Source: Saccharina japonica
Lineage: Eukaryota; Sar; Phaeophyceae; Laminariales; Laminariaceae
Assembly (NCBI GenBank): GCA_008828725.1
Contig: MEHQ01002227.1
Location: forward strand, 110,579-174,578
Length of the DNA stretch: 64,000 nucleotides
Direction of reading: 5' to 3'
Shown: one piece after another, positions 47,075 to 57,180 of the stretch
How positions within the stretch are numbered: position 1 is the first letter of the stretch
Layout of the letters: the number at the start of each line of letters is the position of its first letter
Program-made: the position numbers and the translations under genes
The notes under the pieces: model-generated
The model's input: the letters and a program-made list of their open reading frames with translations, nothing else
What the model was told of the DNA's origin: nothing
Database searches by the model: none

Positions 47075-47400
47075 GTTTGTTGGTGTCGGTGTTGGTGTTG
47101 TTTCGGTTGGTGTTGTTGTTGGTGGTAGTGATGGCGCTGTTATTGTTGTTGGGGATGGTGATTGTGTGATGGTTTTTGTATTGAGGTTGGTGTTGGTATA
47201 GGTGTCGGTGTTGGTGTTGGAGGTGGGGGTGGTGTTGGTGGTGTTGGCGGTGGTGTCAGTGTTGTTGTTGTCGTTGTTGTTGTTGTTGGTGGTGGTGGTG
47301 TCAGTGTTGTTGTTGTCGTTGTTGTTGTTGTTGGTGTTGGTGGTGGTGGTGGTGGCGGTGTTGATATTGTCCTATGTTGACGTTGCCGTTGTTGTAGTTG
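47075..47400. repeat. G/T-only low-complexity block after exon 7
   Basis: The + strand is almost purely G and T (GTTGGTGTTGGTGGTG units), beginning about 50 bp after the exon 7 donor. Degenerate T/G-rich sequence continues to about 47950. Confidence 0.85.
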
Positions 47401-48235
47401 ATGCTACTACGAGTAGTGTAAATGGTGTTGACTATGTATACGAGTACTACGAGTAGTGTACAAGTTGTATATCACGACGACTTTTGCTATCATGCGCGAC
47501 GTTGATTGGTGTCCTCATCGGCCAGTTTTGCGGGCGTCCGTGCGATGCGCATGACCGTTGTTGTTATGGTTGATCTTCGTGTTCTTGTCATTTGTTGGTG
47601 TTGACGATGTTGTCATTGTAAGTGGTGTTGTTATTAATAGCGTCTTTTGCTGCTGCTTATGCTGTTGATGACATTGTTGCTGACAGCGTTTTCGTCTGTC
47701 ATAGCAATTGTTGGTGTGGCGTACGGCATTGACTGGCACCGTCGTCGGCCATTTGTTTCGGGCGCCCTTGTGCTGAGCGTTCTTGTTTTTGCTAGCGTTG
47801 ATGTTATTGTTGTCTTTTATTAGTGTTGGTGTTGAGGTCATTACTATTTTTGGTGCTTTCGGGGTCAATGTTGTTGTTTATGCTATCGGTACCATCCTGT
47901 TGAAGATGCAATTTATGTCGTAACCATTGTTGTTGCGATGCGTGACGGCGACTGGTACCCTCACCAGGTAATTTCGCGCGCGTTCTTGTGCTGAGTATGG
48001 TTCGCTGACACCTTGCGATTACAGTTGCAATGAGTCGAGTGCATGCCCACTCTACCCCACACCATATCATGCTTTCCCTCCTCTCCTTCTGGAAACTCTG
48101 TCCGTTACAGAGCGGGTCTCTGTTTGCAGCGCCACGCGTATGGTCTATATGGTGTATATAGAACTGCTGTGCGTGACAGTTTATACGCAAAAGACGGTAG
48201 AGCTCTATACATCTGTGCGTGTGGTGCAATTTGTT

Positions 48236-48260
48236 CTTGCTGCTGCTGCTACTGCTGCTA

Positions 48261-48292
<32 letters not shown>

Positions 48293-48297
48293 GCTGT
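48236..48297. repeat. (CTG)n microsatellite in Galpha intron 7
   Basis: CTG units with several CTA interruptions. Confidence 0.95.
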
Positions 48298-48499
48298 CGT
48301 TCTCCCGCTCGCAACCGTGATAGTCCTAACCACTGCTACAGAGCGTTCTTATAAGATTGCCTTCCGGTTGAATAGAGCGAGTGCGACGACATTCAGTGCA
48401 GTACGTTGTTTGTATTTCCTGCGCACTGTAATTGACCGAACGCTAGCTTTCGCTTCCCCCCTCATGGTATGAGGTGAGCAAAACGTGTCGATGCAATGA

Positions 48500-48640
48500 A
48501 TGGGAAAAAACGTAATGAGCACCAAAAATGTTGGAGGTCGCTCTATTAGGAGTAGGAACCGTGCTTCGTCTCGAAAGGGTTGCGTTGTCTATGGTCAAAT
48601 GGCTAAGGCACGCAACCAATGAGTGCGCCCACCCCCACCT
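48500..48640 (+). mobile_element. LINE 3'-tail fragment (same family as 24.5 kb)
   Basis: The segment runs from AAACGTAATGAGC through GGAGGTCGCTCTATTAGGAG and GGTCAAATGGCTAAGGCA to GAGTGCGCCCACCCCC. It matches 24795-24925 closely. It lies in Galpha intron 7, in gene-sense orientation. Confidence 0.75.
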
Positions 48641-49577
48641 GCGTTGCTTTGCCCACAAAAACAAAATTGGACATTTTCCTGCCACAAAAGCACCACCGTT
48701 CTATTTTTCATGTGCGATATTCTGCAATTCTGCTGCAATTACAGCCTCACAGCTAATCTGAAAGCGCACCACCCTGCAATGGACTATTTGGTGATCTCAC
48801 TACAGTGTGGCAAAGCGGCAGCAGTTTTCGTGACCTCTAAGCACCGCGACAGTGTCGCTGAAGTCTGAAAACGTGGCTCCAGATAATTGGATTTGTTATT
48901 TCTCATACTGTAACCTATGTTTTATGTGGAGCTGCAGCCATGGTGAGCAGTTTCGTACGTAGGAATATTTACAAACAAATGTCAACGATCGTAACCTTTT
49001 TTGTTCCTGCTCTACATCTCCAAAACAAGGTGTTTTTTTTGTCCACATTTCTTTATTTTGTACGTACGTATCAAGCGGATTGCGGCATCGGTGATATAAA
49101 TCCCTTAGTGCACCACCCTGGAATACCGTCCCTGTCTGTATACACGAGCACACGCTCAATCTTGGGCGATTTCGTCAAAGTTTACCACCGCGACAGTGCC
49201 CGTGAAAATTGCCTAAACTGGTTGCGCGATTGCTGGAGCTTTCGTAGCGGCTGTGCAAGGATAAAACTACGTGGCCGCGGTACATCGAATTTCTCCGATT
49301 CTAGCACTTCAAAATCCAAACCAACTACAAATCAGACAATATCGTGACTTGGTTGAACTCCTCCGGACGTGGTGTGTCATTTGGAGGCTTCAGTGGGGAG
49401 TACGGCTCCAGCGAACGAGCGCAGAGCGCTGCACGACCCAAAGGGATTGCGAGGGGCCGGTTTTGACACAATCCCGATTTCAATACTAATTGACGTTATT
49501 GGCTGGAACCTCATTTTCGGTTTTGTGGGCAAAGCAACATAGGTGCTCCTCACCCCCTCCCCCCCTCCACCACCAGC

Positions 49578-49740
49578 CATGCGACTCGCCCAACACCTCA
49601 CGGCGCTTCACGCTTGGTGCTAGCAAGGTCTGCCTGGTCGGTGAAAACCCGACATGCTCCGTCCCGGCATTGTAGGGACGCGAGGGTCTTTGGTCATACG
49701 GCTACGGCCACGCATGATAATGAAGTACAACCCCCCTCCA
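49578..49740 (+). repeat. Short C-tailed repeat family B, copy 3
   Basis: It starts CATGCGACTCGCCCAACACC and ends AAGTACAACCCCCC. It lies in Galpha intron 7. The sequence just before it (49500-49550) resembles the reverse complement of 48640-48700 around TTTTGTGGGCAAAGCAAC, suggesting these short repeats sit within larger mosaic repeats. Confidence 0.7.
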
Positions 49741-50104
49741 CCAAGGCGCGTGTGTGCGCCTAAAGTCCCGTCGACGCGCCGCTCGCCCGTTCGTCATCTC
49801 CCCTACATTCTTCAGTCGTCTCGGTGTCGGGTCGTCTCCATTTTCCCGCCCATCTATAGACCCTTTGGGGGTTCACAAATCACCACCGAAACAACGAGGA
49901 GTGCGGCCGTGTACGCCGTCTACTACTGCTAGTGTTGATACGTCGATACGTGTAACATGCAAGATAAGAACACCCTCCTCGGACGGTTTTGAAAGCTGTC
50001 AAAGCTATGTTTATCGACAACGCGGAGAGTGCGAGATCCGAGCGATGCGTGCACGGGAGTCTAAAGCTATTAGTATCATCGAGAGCTTTCCAAAATAAAC
50101 CATT

Positions 50105-50171
<67 letters not shown>
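50105..50171. repeat. (TTG)n microsatellite in Galpha intron 7
   Basis: A perfect run of about 22 TTG units. Confidence 0.95.
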
Positions 50172-50559
50172 GTGCTCCCCTTGTTTTGTGATGAAAGTGG
50201 CTCGGAAACTCGCGCCACGGGGGTCCGTTTTCTTGATTACAGTTGACGCTAGCGTGTTCGTGCAACAGCAGTGCAACGGTACGATGAGCAGCATTCACGC
50301 TGCTCGCGTGTCGCGCTAGGTCTTGCATTGTACTTGGGAGCCTTAGAGGCGAAAACCAAGCAACCCGCGCGGCGTCCTGTGGCTGGTGCTGTGACAATCA
50401 CCATGTATCTCTTTATCTCGTTGCTTTCCCCCTTCTGAAGTACGAAAAGGGCTACAAAAGTCGTGTCGGCGTTGACGGCGTCGTTTGCCTGTTTTTTCAT
50501 TCGACCTTGGACACGTTCGTAGCCGGGGAACACTCGCCGGTCGCTTGAGATCGTGGGCA

Positions 50560-50590
50560 CTCCTCCTCCTCCTCCTCCTCCTCCTCCTCC
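50560..50590. repeat. (CTC)n microsatellite in Galpha intron 7
   Basis: Ten CTC units, about 350 bp before exon 8. Confidence 0.9.
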
Positions 50591-50938
50591 CCGTTGCCGT
50601 TCGGTGCTTCTTGTCTGTGTTCCGTGCGCGTGTCTATTCAGTGGTCATGGCGACCGCCTCTACGGTAGCAAAGTGGCGGTTTCGATTGGTCGATAACTTT
50701 AAGGGAGCGTTTTGATTGGTTTCATTACTTTAAAGGAGCGTTTTGATTGGCCAATGGCTTTAAAGGAGCTTTTTCATTGGTCAAGGGATGCATATAGCGC
50801 AACGCTGGTTGGTGGGTTCGAAGTTCACTCACTCCCCTTGACTAATTTGTCTTACCGTCTGTTTGTCGTCGATTTTTTCGTGTTGTGGCCTGGTTCTCTG
50901 CTGTCTCTCGCGCGCGCGCTTATGCGACCACCGCCCAG

Positions 50939-51075
50939 GGATACTCCCATACACGTTCTCCTGAACAAGACCGACCTGTTCGAGGAGATGATCAGGGAGG
51001 TGCCGCTCTCGTCGTGCTTTCCGGAGTACTCCGGCCCCCCGGACCAAGTGTTACCGGCGATTTCCTTCGTGGAAG
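50939..51075 (+). CDS. Galpha exon 8: NKxD guanine-recognition motif (residues 257-303)
   Basis: The exon encodes DTPIHVLLNKTDLFEEMIRE and on through PLSSCFPEYSG. NKTD (266-269) is the G4 motif giving guanine specificity. LFEE-x-I and the C(Y/F)PEY(A/S)G segment are Galpha-specific, separating it from Ras, Arf and Ran GTPases. The acceptor is CGCCCAG; the first base completes Arg257. The donor GAAG|GTGCGT leaves one base. Three imperfect copies of a roughly 35-bp unit lie upstream in intron 7 (50693-50790). Confidence 0.96.
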
Positions 51076-51862
51076 GTGCGTACGACAGTGCAACAGGCAG
51101 CAGGAGGGGATGAGGCGCGAAGGCAGCGAAAAGAGAGCCACCAAAGGCGATGGCTGCTGCCTGGGTTGGCTTTCGCGTCTGTTAGGGGCGTCGCGCGTAA
51201 GCTTGGTCTTCCGCATCACCGAAACTTACTTATTGAAGGACCTGAAAACATTTTGGCGTCATATAGCGTTTTTGCCGCGGCGGGGCTGGTTGTCTTGTCT
51301 TACCTTGTTTGTCCTCGTCTTCGTTTTCGTCTCGTATTGCTGCGGTTGTCTTGTCCCCGTGACGCATAAGTTCTTTATTCAACACACCTGTGTGGGAGGG
51401 CTTCGCGACCTCCTGCATTGTCGGAATAACCTTGTTGTGAAAGACGTCCGTTGGCTTGAATTTGACCGATACCGACGACCTAGGTAGGCCGAGTGCTTTA
51501 ACGCCTTCAGGTGCAATAGTAAGGCCGCTCGGGGACGAGGGTTGGGGTGCGGGCCATGACTTCGAGGAGCGACCTTTCGGTTGAAGTCCCGCGCCAACGA
51601 TGGTCGAAACTGTATAAAAGGCATGGTATAGGGACACCGGCACGTCCGGTTTGTGTCGATGGCCCCAGTGGTTCAGAGGGGCATCACGTCTATATAGAGG
51701 ACTCTTGGCTGATCGCTGCGGTGAGTTGATCGCTGCGGTGCGCTGATCGCTGGTGCACACTGGTCGAAAACGGGATTACGATAGCCCTTGCTTTTCGTTC
51801 CTCGGTGACGATTGTCTGTATATGCGTTCCCACCTGTTTGTACCCTCGTTTGGCCCCTGCAG

Positions 51863-51954
51863 GCAAGTGCAAGGCGATCGTGGCGAAGTGCTGCCCCCAA
51901 AAGAAGGACCCCGTGGTGACACCCATCTGCGCGCGCGTGAGGAAGGACGTCAAG
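51863..51954 (+). CDS. Galpha exon 9: alpha-4/beta-6 and TCAT-loop equivalent (residues 303-333)
   Basis: The exon encodes GKCKAIVAKCCPQKKDPVV and ends TPICARVRKDVK. By position, ICARVRKDVK aligns without gaps to TCATDTKNVQ of Gi, so the guanine-contacting Cys-Ala pair is kept at 325-326 while the flanking Thr and Asp are replaced. The distance from NKTD to Cys-Ala is three residues longer than in Gi. The acceptor is CTGCAG; the donor AAG|GTGCGT leaves phase 0. If the intron were retained, the frame would stay open to 52179. Confidence 0.85.
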
Positions 51955-53895
51955 GTGCGTGGGGTGGTGGGAGCACGCGCCGCTCCCTCGGCGAGATGGC
52001 GTTCCGAGGGAAGGGGGGGGGCGGTGCTGGCTGTTGCAACCGAAGCAGTTGGTTTCCGTTTCGATTTCGCACTTTTTGGTTTGCCTTTTTTGGTTGTTTC
52101 TTGTTTTTGCCGCTATCGAAGGGGATTCTTCAAAAGGAAGAGGGTTTATTGGAAAGAGGCGGAATTATGGGCGGAATAATATAACGGAGGGCGTGGCTTG
52201 AGGTTTTGTGAGACGGCGCTCGTTCAAGCGGATTGTGCGGTGACCTATGATAACTCTCGAGGGAAAGTGCGGTGAACATGACACCGACATGCAACGGCTG
52301 TTGTGCGGGTTCGTCGCCCCGGCGTGTCTGCCTGTGTTCCAATACCGCCTCTGACTGGATACACCAATGAGAAAAGGAGACTGCAATAAATTGAGCGCTA
52401 GGTAATGAGCGATGCCACCTTAGATGGGTGGTTCCTTATTGTTTCTGAGCTCCTCACACGAGGAGCTCAATAAGCCGTCATGTCAACCGAAACACGGTTT
52501 CGAAGAATTTTGTTCGCGCAACCTTGACCAACATTTCTATGCGCTACATGGTCCCCTGAAAATCAATACCACCCTAACCGGTCAGAAACTTTGTCTCCAA
52601 AGTACTAACCCCCACTGTGGGGTGAGTCGTGTATGGCGCCCGCGATGTACTGCTTTAGCTCTAAAAGTCATACCAGGTGCAAGTTTTGTCCGATTTTCCC
52701 TCAATCTCCCCACCCCCACCCCCCCCGCGCCCCCCCTCTCTTGCCACCGGTTTCCCTGCACCGGTGGCTACAGCATGGGTGGAAAGAGGTAACCGACACG
52801 ATACGAGACAGTTACGCGCCAGATTTAAAGCGATGACCCATCAACGCGATGCGAGGTGTGGGATCCGTGGCGGGAGCCTTTTCCACGCGAAAGCACTACG
52901 CCTGCTAAGACCGGCGAAGCATTTTCAGTGCGGGTGTGGCCGACCAGGAGCAGGGGCGAAATGGGTCTTGCCGCTCACGATTGCTGCCCCCCAACAGCCG
53001 GAGATCTGCACGACGAAGCACGTAGGAAGAACGGTGCTGTGGTTGCGGGCCCTTGCCCGAATAAACACGCACCAGGACAGCCAGCCAGCTTCGGGTGTTG
53101 TTGAGGTGTTCCGGTGTTCTTTTTTGTTTGATCTCGGCAGCATCGCTTTTGTGTGCGTGGCGCCTGGTATATATTAAGTCCTGTTAAGGGGGCAACGTGC
53201 ACTGTCGTTTTGTTCTTTTTTTTTTCATCTTTTCTTGCTTTTTTGGTTTCTCCGTTTTATTTATTTATTTATTTATTTATGTTCTCAAAGCCCGTTTTAT
53301 CGACGAGAGAGCCTCTCTAAACCGCGCTAAAACACAAATGTCGGACATTTTTTCCGCGGCGCCGGTATAGAAAGGGCTATCAGCGAAGTCACTCGCTGAA
53401 CTCAAAGGCAATTGCTGCTGTACGGTGAGCCAGTAACCTGGCGCGTGTTTTGTTCCTGCTTTATCCGTAGGGAGTTCGGGTGGGTTCATCCGGGAAGAAT
53501 TGACGGGGTTGCAAACGCCCCCGCATTCCTCCCTGTTCGTCCCAAGACGCCCGCGACCTCTTGCTTCCGGCCCGATGGACTAGCTGTGGTGGAGTAGCTC
53601 GTAGGTGCTTCGTCACCCGCGCCTACTTGCTTGTTTTTTTCACCTCCGGCCGGTTGTGATCCCGTACAGCTCAGTTATCTTGCTGGTCTGAGCGTCCTGC
53701 CGGCGATATATTTAGTCGCCCTTCTTTTTTTTCTTTTTTTCGGAGATGCGTTCTCGCTTTCTCCTGGTTGGGGTGCGTGGGCAGGATATGTTCGCTGCCG
53801 GTGCCGGTGCCACCGTCGCCCCCTCGCCCTTTGGGGGGTATGTCGGCGTTTTGGTCCTTAGGGTCGGGAGTTTTCTCCGACTGGCGCCCGGCAAG

Positions 53896-53985
53896 GCTGA
53901 CTACACAGAAAATTCGGCGGATATTTTCTGGTCGTCTTTTTGTGATGTGGTTCGCACCGTTCACGTAGTCCTGGTACCACTGTGA
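53896..53985 (+). CDS. Galpha exon 10 (tentative): C-terminal alpha-5 helix and stop
   Basis: Starting in phase 0 after CGGCAAG, the exon encodes ADYTENSADIFWSSFCDVVR then TVHVVLVPL and TGA. The last 21 residues have the length of the Galpha alpha-5 helix after the TCAT loop and keep an I-F near its start, a hydrophobic pair followed by a basic residue, and a terminal Leu. It is about eight residues longer at its start than expected, its acceptor has a weak pyrimidine tract, and it lacks the usual Gly-Leu near the end. It is the best candidate found within 4 kb of exon 9, but another exon could be the true end. There is no Cys at position -4, so it would not be a pertussis-toxin substrate. 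Confidence 0.4.
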   Translation, partial: ADYTENSADIFWSSFCDVVRTVHVVLVPL

Positions 53986-54652
53986 TGTGCTCCCAAGCGT
54001 GGGAGGGGAGGGGGGGGAGGGGGGGCGCATGCAGCTTGGAGAGAGATGTATCTGCCTGGAAAAGGAAATGGCGCTATAGGCGCCGGCTAGACGACGGCTT
54101 CTTTATATTATTTTACCCACGATTTCGTCACGTGAGGGGTAGGGTGTGGTGTTGCCCTTTTTTTGTTTTTGCGTTTATTTTGTACGGGAGATAAACTTTC
54201 GCCCGCCCTGTCGTTTCTGCTTTGTGCCCTTTTATGAGTGGTGGCGTTTTTTTCCCCCCAGCAGACGCGATTTAGGGGCGGCTTGACCAGCACCCTCCCC
54301 GTATTTGTTTCCAATCTGTATATTGTCTATTAATAGTGCTACTGTAGCTCTACCGTGGCGGGGTCTCGCGTGCGAGCAGGAGCTCGACGCGCCTTCGCTC
54401 GGTCAGGGATGGGCGTTCTGTCCCTTTGTGTCGGCACGCAGGCGCGTTTTTAATGTTATCGTCGGACCTCCACAACACCAACCACGTCTGTCTCTAGATT
54501 GTTGCTCTATCGGGTATTCAGCAAACGTCAACTTGTAGTACGAGATGTGTTAACGTTCAACAACGTCAACTTACAGTACGAGGCATGTCCCATTTTTTTC
54601 AAACTGTTATCTGACCCGTTCATGCTCTTGAGCCTTGACAGGTGTGGGTTTT

Positions 54653-54972
54653 GTGAACGCTCCTCGGCTAGGGCAACTTTATGGCGCCGAGATAAATCCT
54701 TAATTTGCTTTCTTTTCGACCAGACGCAACACTGTCAGACTTTTCACGACAGCGTTACGTGGCGTTGTGTCGGGATAAGCAACATCACGATTTACAGTGA
54801 AAGCGGACAGTAGTGAACGCTCCTCGGCTAGGGCAACTTTATGGCGCCGAGATAAATCCTTAATTTGCTTTCTTTTCGACCAGACGCAACACTGTCAGAC
54901 TTTTCACGACAGCGTTACGTGGCGTTGTGTCGGGATAAGCAACATCCCGATTTACAGTGAAAGCGGACAGTA
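54653..54972. repeat. 160-bp tandem duplication downstream of Galpha
   Basis: Two almost identical copies (54653-54812 and 54813-54972), each from GTGAACGCTCCTCGGCTAGG to GTGAAAGCGGACAGTA. Very few differences are visible, so the duplication is recent. Confidence 0.92.
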
Positions 54973-55386
54973 CGTCAGCGCGTCTCCGCTTTCCCCGCTC
55001 GCACCGATTCCACCGTTTTTTTTTTTTTTTGTTGTTGTCTTCCTCGGCGGGGTCGATTGCACCGACGCTCGTGCTTTTGCTTGATTGTGTCTGCTGCTCC
55101 GTCGCTGCATTGTCGTGAGCATTTATTGACCCCAGGCTTTAATTAACTTCTTCTTGCTGGTGTTACGGGCATGGGCGTATTTGTGCCGCGAGAGAGAGCA
55201 ATCAGGGTTTGATGGCGCCTTGGAGGTGTTGTTCACTGATATGTATTCGCGCGTTTTGGGGAGAGAGCGTACAACGTTGAGCGGCTGTTGCTCGAGTCAA
55301 AGGTCAGCGACGACGAGCTTGTATCAGCCTGCATTGCCGTGTCGCTTGGTATCAATTTAGGGAGTGGGCGGAGAATTGTTTTTTGG

Positions 55387-55387
<1 letters not shown>

Positions 55388-55431
<44 letters not shown>
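55388..55431. repeat. Homopolymer of 44 G
   Basis: An uninterrupted run of 44 G. Length in the assembly may be inexact. Confidence 0.9.
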
Positions 55432-55433
<2 letters not shown>

Positions 55434-57041
55434 GTTCCGTTCGTACTTTGGGCACGAGAGTCGTTGATGAAATTTTAGGGACGGAATGTGTCCGCGTGTT
55501 TTTAGAGTTCCTTAATGGTGGGGATAGCTTGGTGCCGAGGAGTTGCTATCTTTTGTCTATAGCGAGCACATTGCAAGTAGGCGAAGATGTAGACTATTCA
55601 TATTACAGCAAGCTAGATATCCCCTACGTTGTATTATTCCTTTTCCCTCTTTTTTCTTGTGTGTGTGTGCGTGTTTCTTGTGTTTGCTGATTTATGAGGC
55701 GTTGTGCGTCATTTCTTGTTCTTGCTCCTGCCTGGGAAGAGTGGGCGAGGCGTACGTAGAATTAAAGGGGCCACTTTGCGGCTGCAATCACGATTTCACG
55801 GGTACCAAACATTTTCGACAATGTGGGGGGCATCGTCACAGTTTCGACTATTCGTTCGAGGAAGTGGACACACGCACAGAACGGGAGCAAAGCAAGGACG
55901 AAGGGGAGGTAGGCCACGTTTTAATCGATGTGCGATCGCACCCCACAGCAGTCTCTTCGGGAACGGATTCTGTTGATGCGTTTTCTACCATCGTTAAGGC
56001 CACCCGCCCCGTTATTATCCATGTTGCGCCACTCCTCGTCGATATACCGACCACACTCGGCCCTACACCAGCATCGCTGAAGCACCCTACTGGCATGACT
56101 ACGTACCCAACGGGTGACATAATCATGAGAGATACACACACGTCTATGAGACAAAGAGACAGACACCAAGTGATTACTGTGTGTGAACGACCTCTCTTTC
56201 TCGTGCTAGCGCGGTCCCAAGCTTCAAGTTACCTGCTGGTCTGGTGCTTGATTTTTGAAGGTTTTCTATCTTGACATCATGAAAAAACATGACCCCCCCC
56301 CAGGGGTGTAAACGGGATAATTGCCCAGCTTCAATCAAATCGTTGATAGTCCACACCAACTCCCGGTTACATCTTCATGTATTATTTCCAGAAAGTCCCA
56401 GGCGAGCGGGGTCAGCGTTATATATGCCGCTAGGGTTCAATCTTTAAAGTCTACAGCCTTCGTAGATTTGTTGTTAACCGTTTTGTTGATGCATAGACCG
56501 TTTAGTTGATGCATAGCCAATGTGTGCACGCACGTACAACATCCAGCCAATACACACCGCAATAAATCGTCAGCCGCTACTAATTGTTTCATACGTTTCG
56601 ACGAAGAAAACAAGCGATTTGTTTAGGTTCGAAAGCTCGAAACACGGCTGGCTGTCGACAGTCGTTCTACGTATCTGAGTATGCATGTGGTTCACGGCGC
56701 ACAGACAGGTTCCTTCCAACAAACACCCATCACAAACAGGGAGTGATATATGTTTATGACTAATCTCGAATCATCACTCCTAAGAAGGTCTGCTACTACT
56801 GTACTACCACGGTACATAACACATATATATCAGGTAGGAGATAGGAATCTGTCGTGCCAACAGTTACATCAGCAGTACTATGGATATATATGTCGTTCCG
56901 AGCAGACACGGAGCAGATAGACGCAACACTAAAATATATAGACCACAATATTTTGCAGAGATAATGCCACATTTTCTCCACTCTTTGGACACCACCGAGT
57001 GATCGAGTAGCCTGAGGCAGTACTACTTCGTATATACTGAA

Positions 57042-57180
57042 GGGGGGGGGTGTACTTCATTTTCATGCATGGCCGTAGTCGTATGACCATAGACCCTCGC
57101 AGCCCTACAATGCCGGAACGGAGCATGTCAGGTTTTCACCGACCAGGCAGACATTGCTAGCACTGGGGGGGGGGTGGGGG
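57042..57180 (-). repeat. Short C-tailed repeat family B, copy 4
   Basis: A shortened - strand copy beginning inside the unit (AGTGCTAGCAATGTC) and ending AAGTACACCCC. It lies downstream of the Galpha gene, with G-rich homopolymer tracts at both ends on the + strand. Confidence 0.7.

Larger units (their letters stand above)
30305..53985 (+). other. Heterotrimeric G-protein alpha subunit gene (ten-exon locus)
   Basis: Galpha subunits bind GTP/GDP at the inner face of the plasma membrane and couple receptors to effectors with Gbeta-gamma. Ten coding exons are proposed at 30305-30406, 31011-31119, 39559-39629, 41457-41594, 42902-42985, 44241-44423, 46942-47024, 50939-51075, 51863-51954 and 53896-53985, with phases consistent at every join. 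They give about 362 residues, normal for the family (350-400). Motifs lie in canonical order: MGC (1-3), P-loop (39-47), switch I Arg175 and Thr178, switch II DVGGQ (197-201), NKTD (266-269) and Cys-Ala of the TCAT loop (325-326). Spacing within the Ras-like domain matches animal Gi almost residue for residue. Introns run from about 0.6 to 8.4 kb and carry many transposons. Exons 2-9 are well supported. Exon 10 is tentative, and the transcript ends are unknown. Confidence 0.93.

Noticed and set aside
52998-53021. A 24-base phase-0 micro-exon encoding PEICTTKH between Galpha exons 9 and 10
   Set aside because: It has a good acceptor and looks at first like the TCAT strand, but exon 9 already supplies that segment at the right spacing (ICARVRKD), so adding it makes the protein too long there.
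53466-53597. Alternative Galpha last exon after a good pyrimidine tract and acceptor (GTAG|GGAG)
   Set aside because: In the required phase it stops after ten codons, and in the other phases it does not resemble the alpha-5 helix.
55543-56274. 243-codon open frame downstream of Galpha
   Set aside because: No domain; mixed hydrophobic start from T-rich DNA and an unrelated remainder. Probably chance in a 3' UTR or intergenic region.
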